DNA from: Rhizobium sp. TH2
Lineage (GTDB): Bacteria > Pseudomonadota > Alphaproteobacteria > Rhizobiales > Rhizobiaceae
Direction of reading: 5' to 3'
Assembly: GCF_024707525.1 (NCBI RefSeq)
Contig: NZ_CP062231.1
Location: forward strand, 5,493,501 to 5,557,500
DNA: 64,000 nt
A program made the translations under genes and the position numbers. Below are positions 1-7,698 of the stretch, piece by piece. How positions within the stretch are numbered: the first letter of the stretch is position 1; the number at the start of each line of letters is the position of its first letter. The notes below the pieces were generated by a model. That model was not told the DNA's origin. It saw nothing but the letters and a program-made list of their open reading frames with translations, and ran no database searches.

Positions 1-391
1 TGCCGATCTCGACGGATTTCAGCATGATGCGCGCTGCCTTGACCTTGCCATTGGCGGTGGCAACTTCGTACTTGAACTTCAAGTCATTGCCACCATAACC
101 GAGGCTGCGTGCCGTCATTTCGGAAAGCGTCACGAAGGTCGCGCCGGTATCGATCATTGACTCGACCGGCTTGCCGTTGATGCGGAACTTGCCGCCGAAA
201 TGGCCGTTGTCGGCGGCTCTCAGCGTGTAGCTGCGGCCGTCTTCGGCGGGAGCCGAAGCATCGACCAGGCTCGCATGGGCCTCGACATCTTCCGTCGCGC
301 CTTGCTTTGTCCCGACAAAGCCGACCATGGCAGGGACATTGACGGCGACGACGATCGTCGCTGACCAAATCAGAATTGCACGTCCTATCAT
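1..391 (-). CDS. Retropepsin-like clan AA aspartic protease, C-terminus cut by window edge
   Basis: The reading frame runs leftward from an ATG at 391 and is open to the window edge, so only the first ~130 residues are present. The N-terminus is hydrophobic (an uncleaved anchor or signal of about 20 residues). About 70 residues in is the motif GKPVESMIDTGATFVTLSE, containing the DTGA catalytic triplet of single-domain retroviral-type aspartic proteases. The family best matching this layout is the TIGR02281 group of bacterial membrane-anchored retropepsin-like proteins. The substrate is unknown. The domain call rests on the active-site motif and its hydrophobic N-terminus; the C-terminal half is not visible. 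Confidence 0.75.
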   Translation of the reverse strand, partial: MIGRAILIWSATIVVAVNVPAMVGFVGTKQGATEDVEAHASLVDASAPAEDGRSYTLRAADNGHFGGKFRINGKPVESMIDTGATFVTLSEMTARSLGYGGNDLKFKYEVATANGKVKAARIMLKSVEIG

Positions 392-510
392 CACGACCGT
401 TCCAGCCTCAAAACATTGCTGAAACGCTAGGCCCAATTCCTCATCAAATGGTAAAACCAGTGATTTTCAGGAGCTTGGAAGGCAATCGCCTGATCGGAGG
501 GTTAACGGAA

Positions 511-1140
511 TCATTTGGTTCCGTACATCCGGTCGCCCGCATCGCCCAATCCTGGCACAATATAGCCCTTCTCATTGAGATGGCTGTCGATCGAGGCGGT
601 ATAGATCGGCACGTCAGGATGTACGCTGCGAAAGTTCTTGATCCCCTCGGGCGCCGCGAGCAGGCACAGGAAGCGTATGTTCTTGGCGTTCCGCTCCTTG
701 AGCTTGTCGATCGCCGCGATCGAGGAATTGCCGGTCGCCAGCATCGGATCGACGACGATCACCAGCCGCTCGTCGATATCCTCGGGCGCCTTGAAATAAT
801 ATTCCACCGGCTTCAGCGTCTCGTGGTCGCGGTAGACGCCGATATGGGAGACGCGCGCCGAGGGCACGAGGTCGAGCATGCCTTCGAGCAAGCCGTTGCC
901 GGCACGCAGGATGGAGGCGAAGACCAGCTTCTTGCCCTCGAGCACCGGCGACTGCATCACCTGCAGCGGCGTCTCGATCTCTTCCATGGTCATTTCGAGG
1001 TCGCGCGTCACTTCGTAACAGAGCAGCGTCGAAATCTCGCGCAGCAGCCGCCGGAAGCCGGCCGTGGAGGTCTCCTTCTTGCGCATGATCGTCAGTTTGT
1101 GCTGCACAAGCGGATGATCGATGACTGTGACGCCGTCCAT
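511..1140 (-). CDS. upp: Uracil phosphoribosyltransferase
   Basis: The 209-residue protein converts uracil and PRPP to UMP in cytosolic pyrimidine salvage. The PRPP-binding loop [12 protein letters not shown] lies at about residues 129-140, and the uracil-binding C-terminal segment ends with [13 protein letters not shown], the usual end of bacterial Upp. Length matches the family (about 208-210). It is followed, two genes upstream on the same strand, by deoB, which fits a nucleoside/base salvage neighbourhood. No frameshift or missing key residue is seen. Confidence 0.97.
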   Translation of the reverse strand: MDGVTVIDHPLVQHKLTIMRKKETSTAGFRRLLREISTLLCYEVTRDLEMTMEEIETPLQVMQSPVLEGKKLVFASILRAGNGLLEGMLDLVPSARVSHIGVYRDHETLKPVEYYFKAPEDIDERLVIVVDPMLATGNSSIAAIDKLKERNAKNIRFLCLLAAPEGIKNFRSVHPDVPIYTASIDSHLNEKGYIVPGLGDAGDRMYGTK

Positions 1141-1345
1141 GGGAGTAGCCTTCCGAGAAATTGACTATTGATCCCATGTCTTTTCATGCCCGGCCGCTGA
1201 TCGCAAGTATTGCCACGTGGATCGCGCTAATCATCCCCAGTCGAAGCGATTGAATGCATCAGGCATGGCCGCTGGCCGCCACACTGGCATTCCCATATCG
1301 TCCGCTTGATAAGATAGCGGAGCAGGCTTGTGGCCGTCATCGACC

Positions 1346-1660
1346 TCAAGTCTTGATTGGAACCTTATTGGGCCAATGCTCAAAAATATCTCTGGTTATG
1401 ACGTAGAATGCCAACATTGAGAGACAGACCACTCCAATGGAGAAGAAATAGAAATACCAGAATTTCAGCTTTTGGTCTTTGAGGGCAAAGACATTTTTCG
1501 CCAGCGGCCGCCACGAGATGCATCCGGTAAAGGAGGCAAGAACTATTCGATAAGTCAGCAGGGGTATGAACACTACGCAGTAAAGATATAGCAGCGACAG
1601 GCCCAGCAGTACGCGTCTGTTTTCAGATAGAAAAAAGCCGAGGTCTGTAAAAAACGTCAT
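1346..1660 (-). CDS. Small hypothetical membrane protein
   Basis: The 104-residue product has two clear hydrophobic segments: roughly residues 15-40 (rich in Leu/Tyr/Val) and 70-90 (FYFFSIGVVCLSMLAFYV), with a short basic loop between them. The start is placed at the ATG at 1660; a TTG three codons upstream is also possible. The gene sits between deoB and upp on the same strand and is more AT-rich than both. I recognise no family. It may be a lineage-specific inner-membrane protein. Confidence 0.5.
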   Translation of the reverse strand: MTFFTDLGFFLSENRRVLLGLSLLYLYCVVFIPLLTYRIVLASFTGCISWRPLAKNVFALKDQKLKFWYFYFFSIGVVCLSMLAFYVITRDIFEHWPNKVPIKT

Positions 1661-1687
1661 CTGTTCCAAGCCCTGAAAATTGCTGTC

Positions 1688-2908
1688 TTACAGGAAGCTC
1701 CGCCCGTGCTGCCCGGGCGCGATGCCGAGATGCCGCGCCACGGTCTCGCCGATATCGGCGAAACTCTTGAGCACGCCTTGCGCGCCGGGCCGTATCGTCG
1801 GGCCGAAAGCCAGCACCGGCACCTTTTCGCGGGTATGGTCGGTCCCGCGCCATGTCGGGTCGCAGCCGTGGTCGGCGGTCAGGATCACCAGGTCATGCGG
1901 TCGCATCTTGCGGGCTACCTCGGGCAGGCGCCGGTCGAAGGCTTCGAGCGCCGCGGCATAGCCCGGCACATCGCGCCGGTGTCCGAAAAGCTGGTCGAAA
2001 TCGACGAAATTGGTGAACACCAGATCGCCGTCGCCCGCCTCGTCCATCGTGACAAGCGTCGCATCGAACAGCGCGTCATTGCCATTGGCCTTGGTGAGTG
2101 TCGAAATGCCCTTATGCGCAAAGATGTCGCCGATCTTGCCGACCGCATGCACCTGCCTTCCGGCCTCCACCAGCCGGTCGAGAAGGGTGGGTTCCGGCGG
2201 CGGCACGGAAAAATCCCGCCGGTTGCCGGTGCGCACGAATGTCTCGCGGCTCTCGCCCGTGAAGGGCCGGGCGATGACACGCCCGATATTCAGCGGATCG
2301 AGGATGCCGCGCACCGTCTCGCACATCGAGATCAGCCGCTCGAGGCCGAATGTCCGCTCATGTGCTGCGATCTGGAATACGGAATCGGAGGATGTATAGC
2401 AGATCGGCTTGCCCGTCCGCATGTGCTCCTGGCCGAGCTCGGCGATCACCTCGGTGCCGGAGGCATGTTTGTTGCCGAGTATGCCGGGCAGATCGCAGGC
2501 GGAACAGATCTGCTCCACGAGTTCGGGGTTGAACGCATCGCCCTCGGTTGGGAAATAGCCCCATTCGAACATCACGGGCGTGCCGGCGATTTCCCAATGG
2601 CCGGAAGGCGTGTCCTTGCCGCGCGAGGTTTCGCTCGCCGCCGCATAAGCACCGATCACCTTGTCGGGACGCTCCATTCCCGCCGGCCAGAAGCGCGAGG
2701 CGGCTTCATGCGCATGCAACAGGCCGATCGCGCTCATATTGGGCAGCTGGAGCGGGCCTTCGCGCAGGCCCGCCCGATCGCCGGCGCCGGCCGCGCAGAA
2801 TTCCGCGATATGGCCCAGCGTGTTGGCGCCGAGATCGCCATAGGCCTCGGCATCGGGCGCATTGCCGATACCGAAGGAATCCAGCACAAAGAGAAAAGCC
2901 CGCGCCAT
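1688..2908 (-). CDS. deoB: Phosphopentomutase
   Basis: The 406-residue protein interconverts (deoxy)ribose 1-phosphate and 5-phosphate, linking nucleoside phosphorolysis to pentose metabolism in the cytosol. It begins with the alkaline-phosphatase-superfamily metal/nucleophile region [16 protein letters not shown] and ends with the metal-binding segment [20 protein letters not shown] near residue 335, typical of DeoB. Length matches the family. deoC, the next enzyme for the deoxyribose branch, lies far away at 52.2-53.2 kb in this window. Confidence 0.96.
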   Translation of the reverse strand: MARAFLFVLDSFGIGNAPDAEAYGDLGANTLGHIAEFCAAGAGDRAGLREGPLQLPNMSAIGLLHAHEAASRFWPAGMERPDKVIGAYAAASETSRGKDTPSGHWEIAGTPVMFEWGYFPTEGDAFNPELVEQICSACDLPGILGNKHASGTEVIAELGQEHMRTGKPICYTSSDSVFQIAAHERTFGLERLISMCETVRGILDPLNIGRVIARPFTGESRETFVRTGNRRDFSVPPPEPTLLDRLVEAGRQVHAVGKIGDIFAHKGISTLTKANGNDALFDATLVTMDEAGDGDLVFTNFVDFDQLFGHRRDVPGYAAALEAFDRRLPEVARKMRPHDLVILTADHGCDPTWRGTDHTREKVPVLAFGPTIRPGAQGVLKSFADIGETVARHLGIAPGQHGRSFL

Positions 2909-3066
2909 GCGATTGCCTCGTTCAGGTCATCAGGGCGCGCGTATCGGGTCGCGCGCCGTTTCCGCTGGCGTAACGCGCTGCCCGGCATTTTGCAACGGGT
3001 TGCCGGATCCCCAGGCCCGATTGAGATTCAGCTCAGGCCGAGGCGAAAATGGTGGGTTTTCGAGAA

Positions 3067-3102
3067 CCGGAGCGGAGCGTACTTAAGGTACGTGAGCACC
3101 GG
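3067..3102. repeat. Inverted-repeat element in deoB/tadE intergenic region
   Basis: Between deoB (ends at 2908) and the TadE-like gene (from 3156) is about 250 bp without a credible gene. It contains nested inverted repeats: CCGG at 3067 and 3099, and CGTAC/GTACG at 3078 and 3088 around a TTAAG centre. Both neighbouring genes read leftward, so this DNA is upstream of deoB and downstream of the pilin genes. It could be a terminator-like or repetitive element; there is no T-tract. Confidence 0.35.
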
Positions 3103-3155
3103 AAGCGCAGAAAATCTACATTTGCAGACCGGCATCAGCTGAATGGCGATCAGTC

Positions 3156-3788
3156 TTAGCCGCAGTCGCTGCAGGGCACGTCATTGCCCAGGCGTTCACG
3201 ATAATAGAATTCGCGGTTGATGTTGATCGTCCGTGTCGAGGCTTCGCTGCCCGCCGGCGAGCCGAAGAACAGCAGCATCGTATGCTCCACCGATAGTTCG
3301 GATCGCACCAGGAAGGAATTGGCCTTCTTCATGTCGTCGGGGACAGCCACGACCGAGCCCTTTGTATAGGGGTTGCCGCCGCTTTCGTCCCACGACCAGA
3401 GTACCTTGGCATTGCCGCTGCCGTCGATCGTCACCCCGGTGATCTTCAGCTTCAGGCCGGGAGCCGGGCTCGGCGCGATGGTGGCCTCGGCGGTGTCGAC
3501 CATTTCAGACAGGAATGCCTTGTTCACCGTCTCCTGCCGCGTCACGATATCGGCGATCGTGCCGGCGGCCTTGAGCGTCTTCTGGGCAACGGAATAGCCC
3601 GTCGTGATCTCGAACGAGCTGATATAGATGGCAAGCAGGATCGGTGCCAGGAAGGCAAATTCCATGGCGCTCGCGCCCGATCGGTCGCGAGCCACGTCCC
3701 GGAGCAGGCCAAACGCGCGGTTGAGGCGCAGGAACACGCCCGATCGGCCGCCGATCTTCACATCCGACTTCGCGACCTGTTCACTCAT
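3156..3788 (-). CDS. TadE/TadG-like minor pilin (downstream copy)
   Basis: The ~210-residue protein has a basic N-terminus followed by DRSGASAMEFAFLAPILLAIYISSF at about residues 38-63. That is the Gly/Glu-containing hydrophobic pseudopilin-like segment of the TadE family (conserved Glu in the first turn). The rest is a periplasmic domain with a C-terminal Cys pair (PCSDCG). TadE-like proteins are processed by the prepilin peptidase and help assemble Flp pili. The start is at 3788 after a GAGGA ribosome site; an in-frame ATG three bases earlier is equivalent. It overlaps the preceding TadE-like gene by 8 bp, so the two are translationally coupled. Confidence 0.85.
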   Translation of the reverse strand: MSEQVAKSDVKIGGRSGVFLRLNRAFGLLRDVARDRSGASAMEFAFLAPILLAIYISSFEITTGYSVAQKTLKAAGTIADIVTRQETVNKAFLSEMVDTAEATIAPSPAPGLKLKITGVTIDGSGNAKVLWSWDESGGNPYTKGSVVAVPDDMKKANSFLVRSELSVEHTMLLFFGSPAGSEASTRTININREFYYRERLGNDVPCSDCG

Positions 3789-4401
3789 CATAGTCCTCGT
3801 TCTCGAAAGCGGCGGTCTGCACGATCAGGAAGTCCGTCGGAACGGGCTTGTTGGCGGGGCGGATATTGGTGATGTAGGGCCGCATCAAGTCGGTCATGAT
3901 CTGCCAGCGATAATAGGCGCGCAGCATGTTCTTGGTTTCCGGGCCGCCGGGAGAGAATGCGAACTCGGTCGTGTCGAGGTCGGCATAAGTGTCGGTGGAG
4001 ACCTTCGGTACCTCGCGCGGCATGTCGGCGAAGCTCGCGAACTGCCGGACGTCGAGATAGAGCTTCGCCGGCGTCGTCGCCTCGCTCGCCGAGCACATGC
4101 CCAGCAGTTTGACCTCTTCGCAGAACATCTGGCGGAATTCCGCTTCCGTCACGTCGGTGGGCTTGCCCTGGCCGAACGTGATCTCGCCGGTGCGCAGCTT
4201 GCGCGCCATGGTCTCGACGGCGTTGGCCATCAGCTGCTCGCCGGCAAAGGCAACGAAGGTCTCGAAGATTGCGAAGATCAGCAGCAGAAAGGGCACGGCG
4301 AGCAGGGCGAATTCGAGCGCGGCCGCGCCCTCACGGTCGCGGACGAGACGAAACAGCGATCGCAGTCGCCGCGGCCTCTTACGCATGTCCTTAGAATCCA
4401 T
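3781..4401 (-). CDS. TadE/TadG-like minor pilin (upstream copy)
   Basis: The ~206-residue protein has an Arg-rich head and then DREGAAALEFALLAVPFLLLIFAIFETFVAF at about residues 22-52, a TadE-type pseudopilin helix with the conserved Glu. A periplasmic domain with one Cys pair (around FCEEVKLLGMC) follows. The start at 4401 is chosen because the upstream codons lack a ribosome site; a start at 4422 is open. It is co-directional and overlapping with the second TadE-like gene. It lies downstream of the CpaC-N-like gene, from which it is separated by a mobile-type repeat. Confidence 0.85.
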   Translation of the reverse strand: MDSKDMRKRPRRLRSLFRLVRDREGAAALEFALLAVPFLLLIFAIFETFVAFAGEQLMANAVETMARKLRTGEITFGQGKPTDVTEAEFRQMFCEEVKLLGMCSASEATTPAKLYLDVRQFASFADMPREVPKVSTDTYADLDTTEFAFSPGGPETKNMLRAYYRWQIMTDLMRPYITNIRPANKPVPTDFLIVQTAAFENEDYDE

Positions 4402-4513
4402 ATGGATGTCCGTCCGCCACAATGTGAAAAGTCACAATAGCGGCAAAGCTTTAAGCACGGGTTTTTGGCGCGCCGGGCTTTTTACGAATATTCGCAATAG
4501 GATGGTAAGGATT

Positions 4514-4785
4514 TAGAGCATGTTTCGTCTATTTGGAGCCATTCTGCCGGACAGATTTTCGTCAGGACCAAGGCGTCGGGCGAGCGTCGTACCCATAGGT
4601 ACGGCCGAGGCCGCCGCCGCAGGTCATGGCGGAAAGATGCCCGGCCCTTCGGGTTGGCTGAAGCGGGCCGTCTGATGGATCGGCCGGCTTGGCCGTATGC
4701 TTTGGCTACGACGCGCGCCGGCCGGTCCATCAGACGACTCCGCTTGAGCCAACAGAATGGCTCCAAATAGACGAAATATGCTCTA
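4514..4785. repeat. MITE-like palindromic element, 33-bp terminal inverted repeats
   Basis: The element is bounded by arms at 4514-4546 and 4753-4785 that are reverse complements apart from one mismatch (outer sequence TAGAGCATGTTTCGTCTATT). A second internal inverted repeat pairs CGTCTGATGGATCGGCCGGC near 4669 with its complement near 4735. It encodes no plausible protein, is about 272 bp and is GC-rich inside. This fits a miniature inverted-repeat element of the sort found between genes in rhizobia (RIME-like), but I cannot confirm the family. It fills most of the ~400-bp gap between the CpaC-N-like gene and the TadE genes. No clear target-site duplication is visible. Confidence 0.75.
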
Positions 4786-4803
4786 GCCGGGGCCTGGAGG
4801 TCT

Positions 4804-5235
4804 TTACTTGTCGCCGCCGCCTGTCAGGGCCTGGTGCTCTTCGCACGATGGCGTGCAGGAAAGGACCGTGCGCGTCGTCTGCTTGAACAGGCGTACCGTA
4901 TTGCCCTCGTCGATCGAGACCAGGATTCGCTCGTCGAGCAGCGCATTGCCTTCCGCGTCCAGCAGCACGAGGTTGGTCGTGCCGAAAGCTTTTCCGGTCA
5001 GCACGATGGTGCGGGAATCCGCTACCGTTGCATCCGCCACCTCGGAATTGCCGACGATGACCTTGGAAACCGGCTGGTCGAGCTTCAAAACCTTGGCGTG
5101 GTTGAGGAACACCCGCATCATGCCTTGTTCATCCTCAGCCAGGCCATTTGCGGGCACGGCGAGCGAGGCTGCCACCGCGAAAACGCTCGCGTATATTATA
5201 TGGAGGGATGTCCGGAGGGTTGGCCCAACGCGCAT
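4804..5235 (-). CDS. CpaC-like pilus assembly N-terminal domain protein, stand-alone
   Basis: The 143-residue protein has a signal peptide (hydrophobic to about residue 32, VPANGLAED). One small domain follows, matching the N-terminal domain of CpaC/RcpA secretins: VLKLDQPVSKVIVGNSEVADATVADSRTIVLTGKAFGTTNLVLLDAEG. The same pattern occurs in the full-length CpaC at 7699-9276 (VVIDLPTDAHDILVADPEIADAV), but the secretin domain is absent here. The C-terminus has two Cys (LSCTPSCEE). It is probably periplasmic and accessory to Flp pilus assembly. The ribosome site GGAAG lies 7 nt before the ATG at 5235. It is divergent from the major pilin gene. Confidence 0.8.
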   Translation of the reverse strand: MRVGPTLRTSLHIIYASVFAVAASLAVPANGLAEDEQGMMRVFLNHAKVLKLDQPVSKVIVGNSEVADATVADSRTIVLTGKAFGTTNLVLLDAEGNALLDERILVSIDEGNTVRLFKQTTRTVLSCTPSCEEHQALTGGGDK

Positions 5236-5691
5236 GTCTTTGCTTCCAGGATGGTCTTGCTGAACGAAATGTGGAGGAGAATGATGAATGAAGGCTTAAA
5301 ATGTCCAGCAATTGCGGCATTTGCCGGTAAGAAGTGTTGAAGTTGTCGAAGAGACCCGGTGAAATTTTTACGGTTATTTTTGCCGCGCGGTGTGTTTGCT
5401 GAGCCGTTTAGAGGCATTGCACACGAAAATTCGCCGTGCCCGTCAGGCATGGTCTGGAGACGTAACTTCAGAAAAATGACAGTAAAATCAGCATATTGAA
5501 GTAAAACGCAGAATATTTTACCGATCTGATTATGAGCTTGTTCATCAAGTCTATCTTTGAGAAGCATTTACTAGCTGTTAACCGAATTTCTTAAGCCGCA
5601 AGCAACGACCCGTATGTAGATTGTGTTCATCCGATCCAACGGCCAAAAAGTTGGCGGAAGTGCTGATGTAATAGTTACCAAGGAGACGACC
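5236..5691. promoter_or_regulatory. Divergent intergenic region upstream of pilA
   Basis: These 456 bp separate the leftward CpaC-N-like gene from the rightward Flp pilin gene. The stretch is AT-richer than its surroundings and holds no credible gene. It must carry the pilA promoter and probably a leader RNA, but I could not identify a confident -35/-10 pair or CtrA box. The only TTAA pair close to pilA (5578 and 5591) has a 9-bp spacer instead of the CtrA 7-bp spacer. The ribosome site AAGGAG is at 5680-5685. Confidence 0.5.
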
Positions 5692-5862
5692 ATGTCCGCG
5701 ATTTTCGCACGCTTTATGAAAGATGAGTCCGGCGCTACCGCCATCGAATACGGCCTCATTGCTGCTCTGATCTCCGTTGCCCTGATCACTGGTGCAACGA
5801 CCCTCGGCGGCGCGCTGAACAACCAGTTCACGAACCTGTCGACCAAGCTGAACGTCAAGTAA
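5692..5862 (+). CDS. pilA: Flp/Fap-type major pilin PilA
   Basis: The 56-residue protein is a typical Flp prepilin: short charged leader (MSAIFARFMKDESG), then ATAIEYGLIAALISVALI. It contains the G/A-T-A-I-E-Y cleavage and assembly motif cut by CpaA. The Glu at position 5 and Tyr at position 6 after the cleavage site are present. The start is the ATG at 5692 with AAGGAG seven bases upstream; an upstream extension of the frame lacks a ribosome site. A strong hairpin terminator follows. It polymerises as the Flp pilus fibre. Confidence 0.95.
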   Translation: MSAIFARFMKDESGATAIEYGLIAALISVALITGATTLGGALNNQFTNLSTKLNVK

Positions 5863-5886
5863 TAGCTTGTGCCTTTCGAGGCGAAA

Positions 5887-5914
5887 AGCCCGCTCCGCGA
5901 GGAGCGGGCTTTGC
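5887..5914 (+). terminator. Rho-independent-type terminator after pilA
   Basis: A perfect 10-bp stem (AGCCCGCTCC / GGAGCGGGCT) with a GCGA tetraloop spans 5887-5910 and is followed by TTGCT. It starts 25 bp after the pilA stop codon. It would allow high pilA transcription to be separated from the second pilin and cpa genes. Confidence 0.85.
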
Positions 5915-6042
5915 TATTTCAAAGGCGTTATCAACCTCGCTAATATTTTAAAAAATACTTATCTATCAATGTGTTAATGTAGTTTAAAGATTTGCGTGCG
6001 ACATTCCTATGGATTTTCGCGAGGCGACAGGAGCCCGAGTTG

Positions 6043-6219
6043 ATGAAGACGATGTTTGAGAAGTTTTTCACCGACGACAACGGCGCCACGGCCATCGAAT
6101 ACGGGCTGATATCGGCGATCATGGCAGTCGCGCTGCTCTCCGGCTTCGGAGCGTTCAGCAACTCGATGAGCAATCAGTTCCTGTATCTGTCGAACACGAT
6201 GACCAATTCCTGGAAATAA
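6043..6219 (+). CDS. Second Flp family pilin
   Basis: The 58-residue protein has a leader (MKTMFEKFFTDDNG) followed by ATAIEYGLISAIMAVALLSG, the same Flp cleavage motif as PilA, with a divergent C-terminus ending in NTMTNSWK. The start is the ATG at 6043, with ACAGGAG ten bases upstream; the longer frame from 5992 lacks a ribosome site. It lies 17 bp before cpaA, so it is probably co-transcribed with the prepilin peptidase. It may be a minor or alternative pilin. Confidence 0.9.
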   Translation: MKTMFEKFFTDDNGATAIEYGLISAIMAVALLSGFGAFSNSMSNQFLYLSNTMTNSWK

Positions 6220-6236
6220 AAGATAGGCTCGTCGCA

Positions 6237-6752
6237 ATGGTTACCGCTGCAATTCTGGTGATTTTTCCCCTGTGCATGGCTATGGCGGCCTGCAGCGACC
6301 TTCTGACCATGACCATCCCCAACCGTCTCTCGGTGATCCTGATCGCATCGTTTCTCGCGGTAGCGCCTTTTGCCGGGCTCTCGCTTCAGGACATGCTGAT
6401 GCATCTCGCAGGCGGCGGCATTGTCTTTGCGGCCTGCTTCGCTCTCTTCGCCTTCGGCATCATGGGCGGCGGCGACGCGAAGATTCTGGCTGCCAGCGCG
6501 CTGTGGTTCGGCTTCGACCAGAGCCTTCTCGTCTATATCATCTATGTCTCGGTGTTCGGCGGCCTGCTGAGCCTCGCCATCATCAGCATGCGCTCCCAGC
6601 ACGATATGATCATGACCTATGGCATCCCCGTTCCGCGGACGATGATGCATGCGAAGAAAGTGCCCTATGGCATTGCCATTGGTGCCGCGGCCTTTATCGC
6701 CTATCCGTCTTCGCCACTGGTATTGTCGGCACTCGGCATAGCGCAGTCGTGA
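6237..6752 (+). CDS. cpaA: Prepilin peptidase CpaA/TadV (A24 family)
   Basis: The 171-residue, multi-spanning inner-membrane aspartic protease cleaves Flp prepilins. The two catalytic aspartates are visible: CSDLLTMTIPN near residue 21 and MGGGDAKILAAS near residue 83. It lacks the N-terminal methyltransferase domain of PilD, as usual for CpaA/TadV. Length matches the family. It follows the second pilin by 17 bp and precedes cpaB. Confidence 0.95.
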   Translation: MVTAAILVIFPLCMAMAACSDLLTMTIPNRLSVILIASFLAVAPFAGLSLQDMLMHLAGGGIVFAACFALFAFGIMGGGDAKILAASALWFGFDQSLLVYIIYVSVFGGLLSLAIISMRSQHDMIMTYGIPVPRTMMHAKKVPYGIAIGAAAFIAYPSSPLVLSALGIAQS

Positions 6753-6792
6753 TCATGTTTATCTTCAATTAACTATAGCTGTAAGCATAAAG

Positions 6793-6806
6793 TTAACCAT
6801 AATTAC
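6793..6806 (+). promoter_or_regulatory. Possible CtrA-type site upstream of cpaB
   Basis: TTAACCATAATTAC fits the TTAA-N7-TTAA pattern of the alphaproteobacterial cell-cycle regulator CtrA with mismatches only in the second half-site, and includes the extended TTAACCAT form. It lies about 56 bp before the cpaB start, in an AT-rich gap of ~110 bp. CtrA control of pilus genes is established in Caulobacter; here it is inference from one imperfect site. Confidence 0.3.
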
Positions 6807-6861
6807 ACCAATTGCTGATCATTCTGCGCGTTGAAATCAGTTCAATCCGCAGGGATCGCCA

Positions 6862-7683
6862 ATGAAGCCCGCCCGACTCATCATTCTTACCGTCGCGCTG
6901 CTCGCCGCCGGCGCTGCCGCGTTCCTGGCCTTGAAGCTGACGGGCCGCGAGCGCGTCGTAGAGCGTCAGGCGGAAACGGTCATCAAGAAGGAGCCGTCGA
7001 TCAATGTTCTGGTCGCGGCGGCCAATCTGCCGGTCGGCTCGCGGCTGACCGAGGAATCGATGCGCTGGACCGGCTTTCCGGAAGGCAGCATCGTCGAAGG
7101 CTTCATCACCGACCAGGCCCGTCCCGAGGCGCTTACCGAGCTCAAGGATGCGATAATCCGCATGCCGATCTTCGAAGGCGAACCGATCCGGCCGGAAAAG
7201 ATCGCCGATGCCGGCGGCGCGATCATGTCCTCGCTCCTGCCCTCGGGCAAGCGCGCGGTTGCAGCCGACATTTCCGTCTCCACCTCGGCCGGCGGCTTTA
7301 TCCTCCCCAATGACCGCGTCGATGTGATCATGGTCAAGAAGGATGAGCAGGACGGTTACGATACCGAGACGATCCTCTCCAATATCCGCGTTCTGGCCAT
7401 CGACCAGGAAGTGCAGGAAAAGGACGACACCAAGACCTTCGTCGGCGCCACGGCGACGCTCGAACTGACCCCCGAACAGGCAAAGGTTCTCGCCGTCGCC
7501 ACGCAGATGGCCGACCGGCTGACGCTGGCGCTACGCTCGGTGGCCGATGCGCAGGAGCCCGACGCGCTTGTCGCCAAGCACCTGCTGTCTGGCGAAGGCA
7601 ATCGCAATACCATCCAGATCATCAAGTCCGGTGTCATCCAGAAGATGAACGACGCCAAGACGTCCAGCGAACAGTCGCAGTAA
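6862..7683 (+). CDS. cpaB: Flp pilus assembly protein CpaB/RcpC
   Basis: The 273-residue protein has an N-terminal membrane anchor (residues 3-24, LIILTVALLAAGAAAFLALK). A SAF domain follows at about 48-112 (INVLVAAANLPVGSRLTEESMRW), then an RcpC-type domain with VAADISVSTSAGGFILPNDRVDVIMV. CpaB is a periplasmic, inner-membrane-anchored component linked to the CpaC secretin. It starts the cpaBCDEF-tadBC operon; the gap to cpaC is only 15 bp. Confidence 0.95.
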   Translation: MKPARLIILTVALLAAGAAAFLALKLTGRERVVERQAETVIKKEPSINVLVAAANLPVGSRLTEESMRWTGFPEGSIVEGFITDQARPEALTELKDAIIRMPIFEGEPIRPEKIADAGGAIMSSLLPSGKRAVAADISVSTSAGGFILPNDRVDVIMVKKDEQDGYDTETILSNIRVLAIDQEVQEKDDTKTFVGATATLELTPEQAKVLAVATQMADRLTLALRSVADAQEPDALVAKHLLSGEGNRNTIQIIKSGVIQKMNDAKTSSEQSQ

Positions 7684-7698
7684 ACGGGGCCGAAAGAG

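Noticed and set aside
376..1164. Long plus-strand frame opposite upp
   Set aside because: It lies entirely antisense to a clear Upp reading frame and shows no family motif; it is a GC-driven shadow.
1706..3142. 478-residue frame opposite deoB
   Set aside because: It covers deoB on the other strand and runs into intergenic DNA; composition is Arg-rich and without domains.
5578..5594. TTAA pair upstream of pilA as a CtrA site
   Set aside because: The spacer is 9 bp rather than 7 bp, and neither half extends to the longer consensus.
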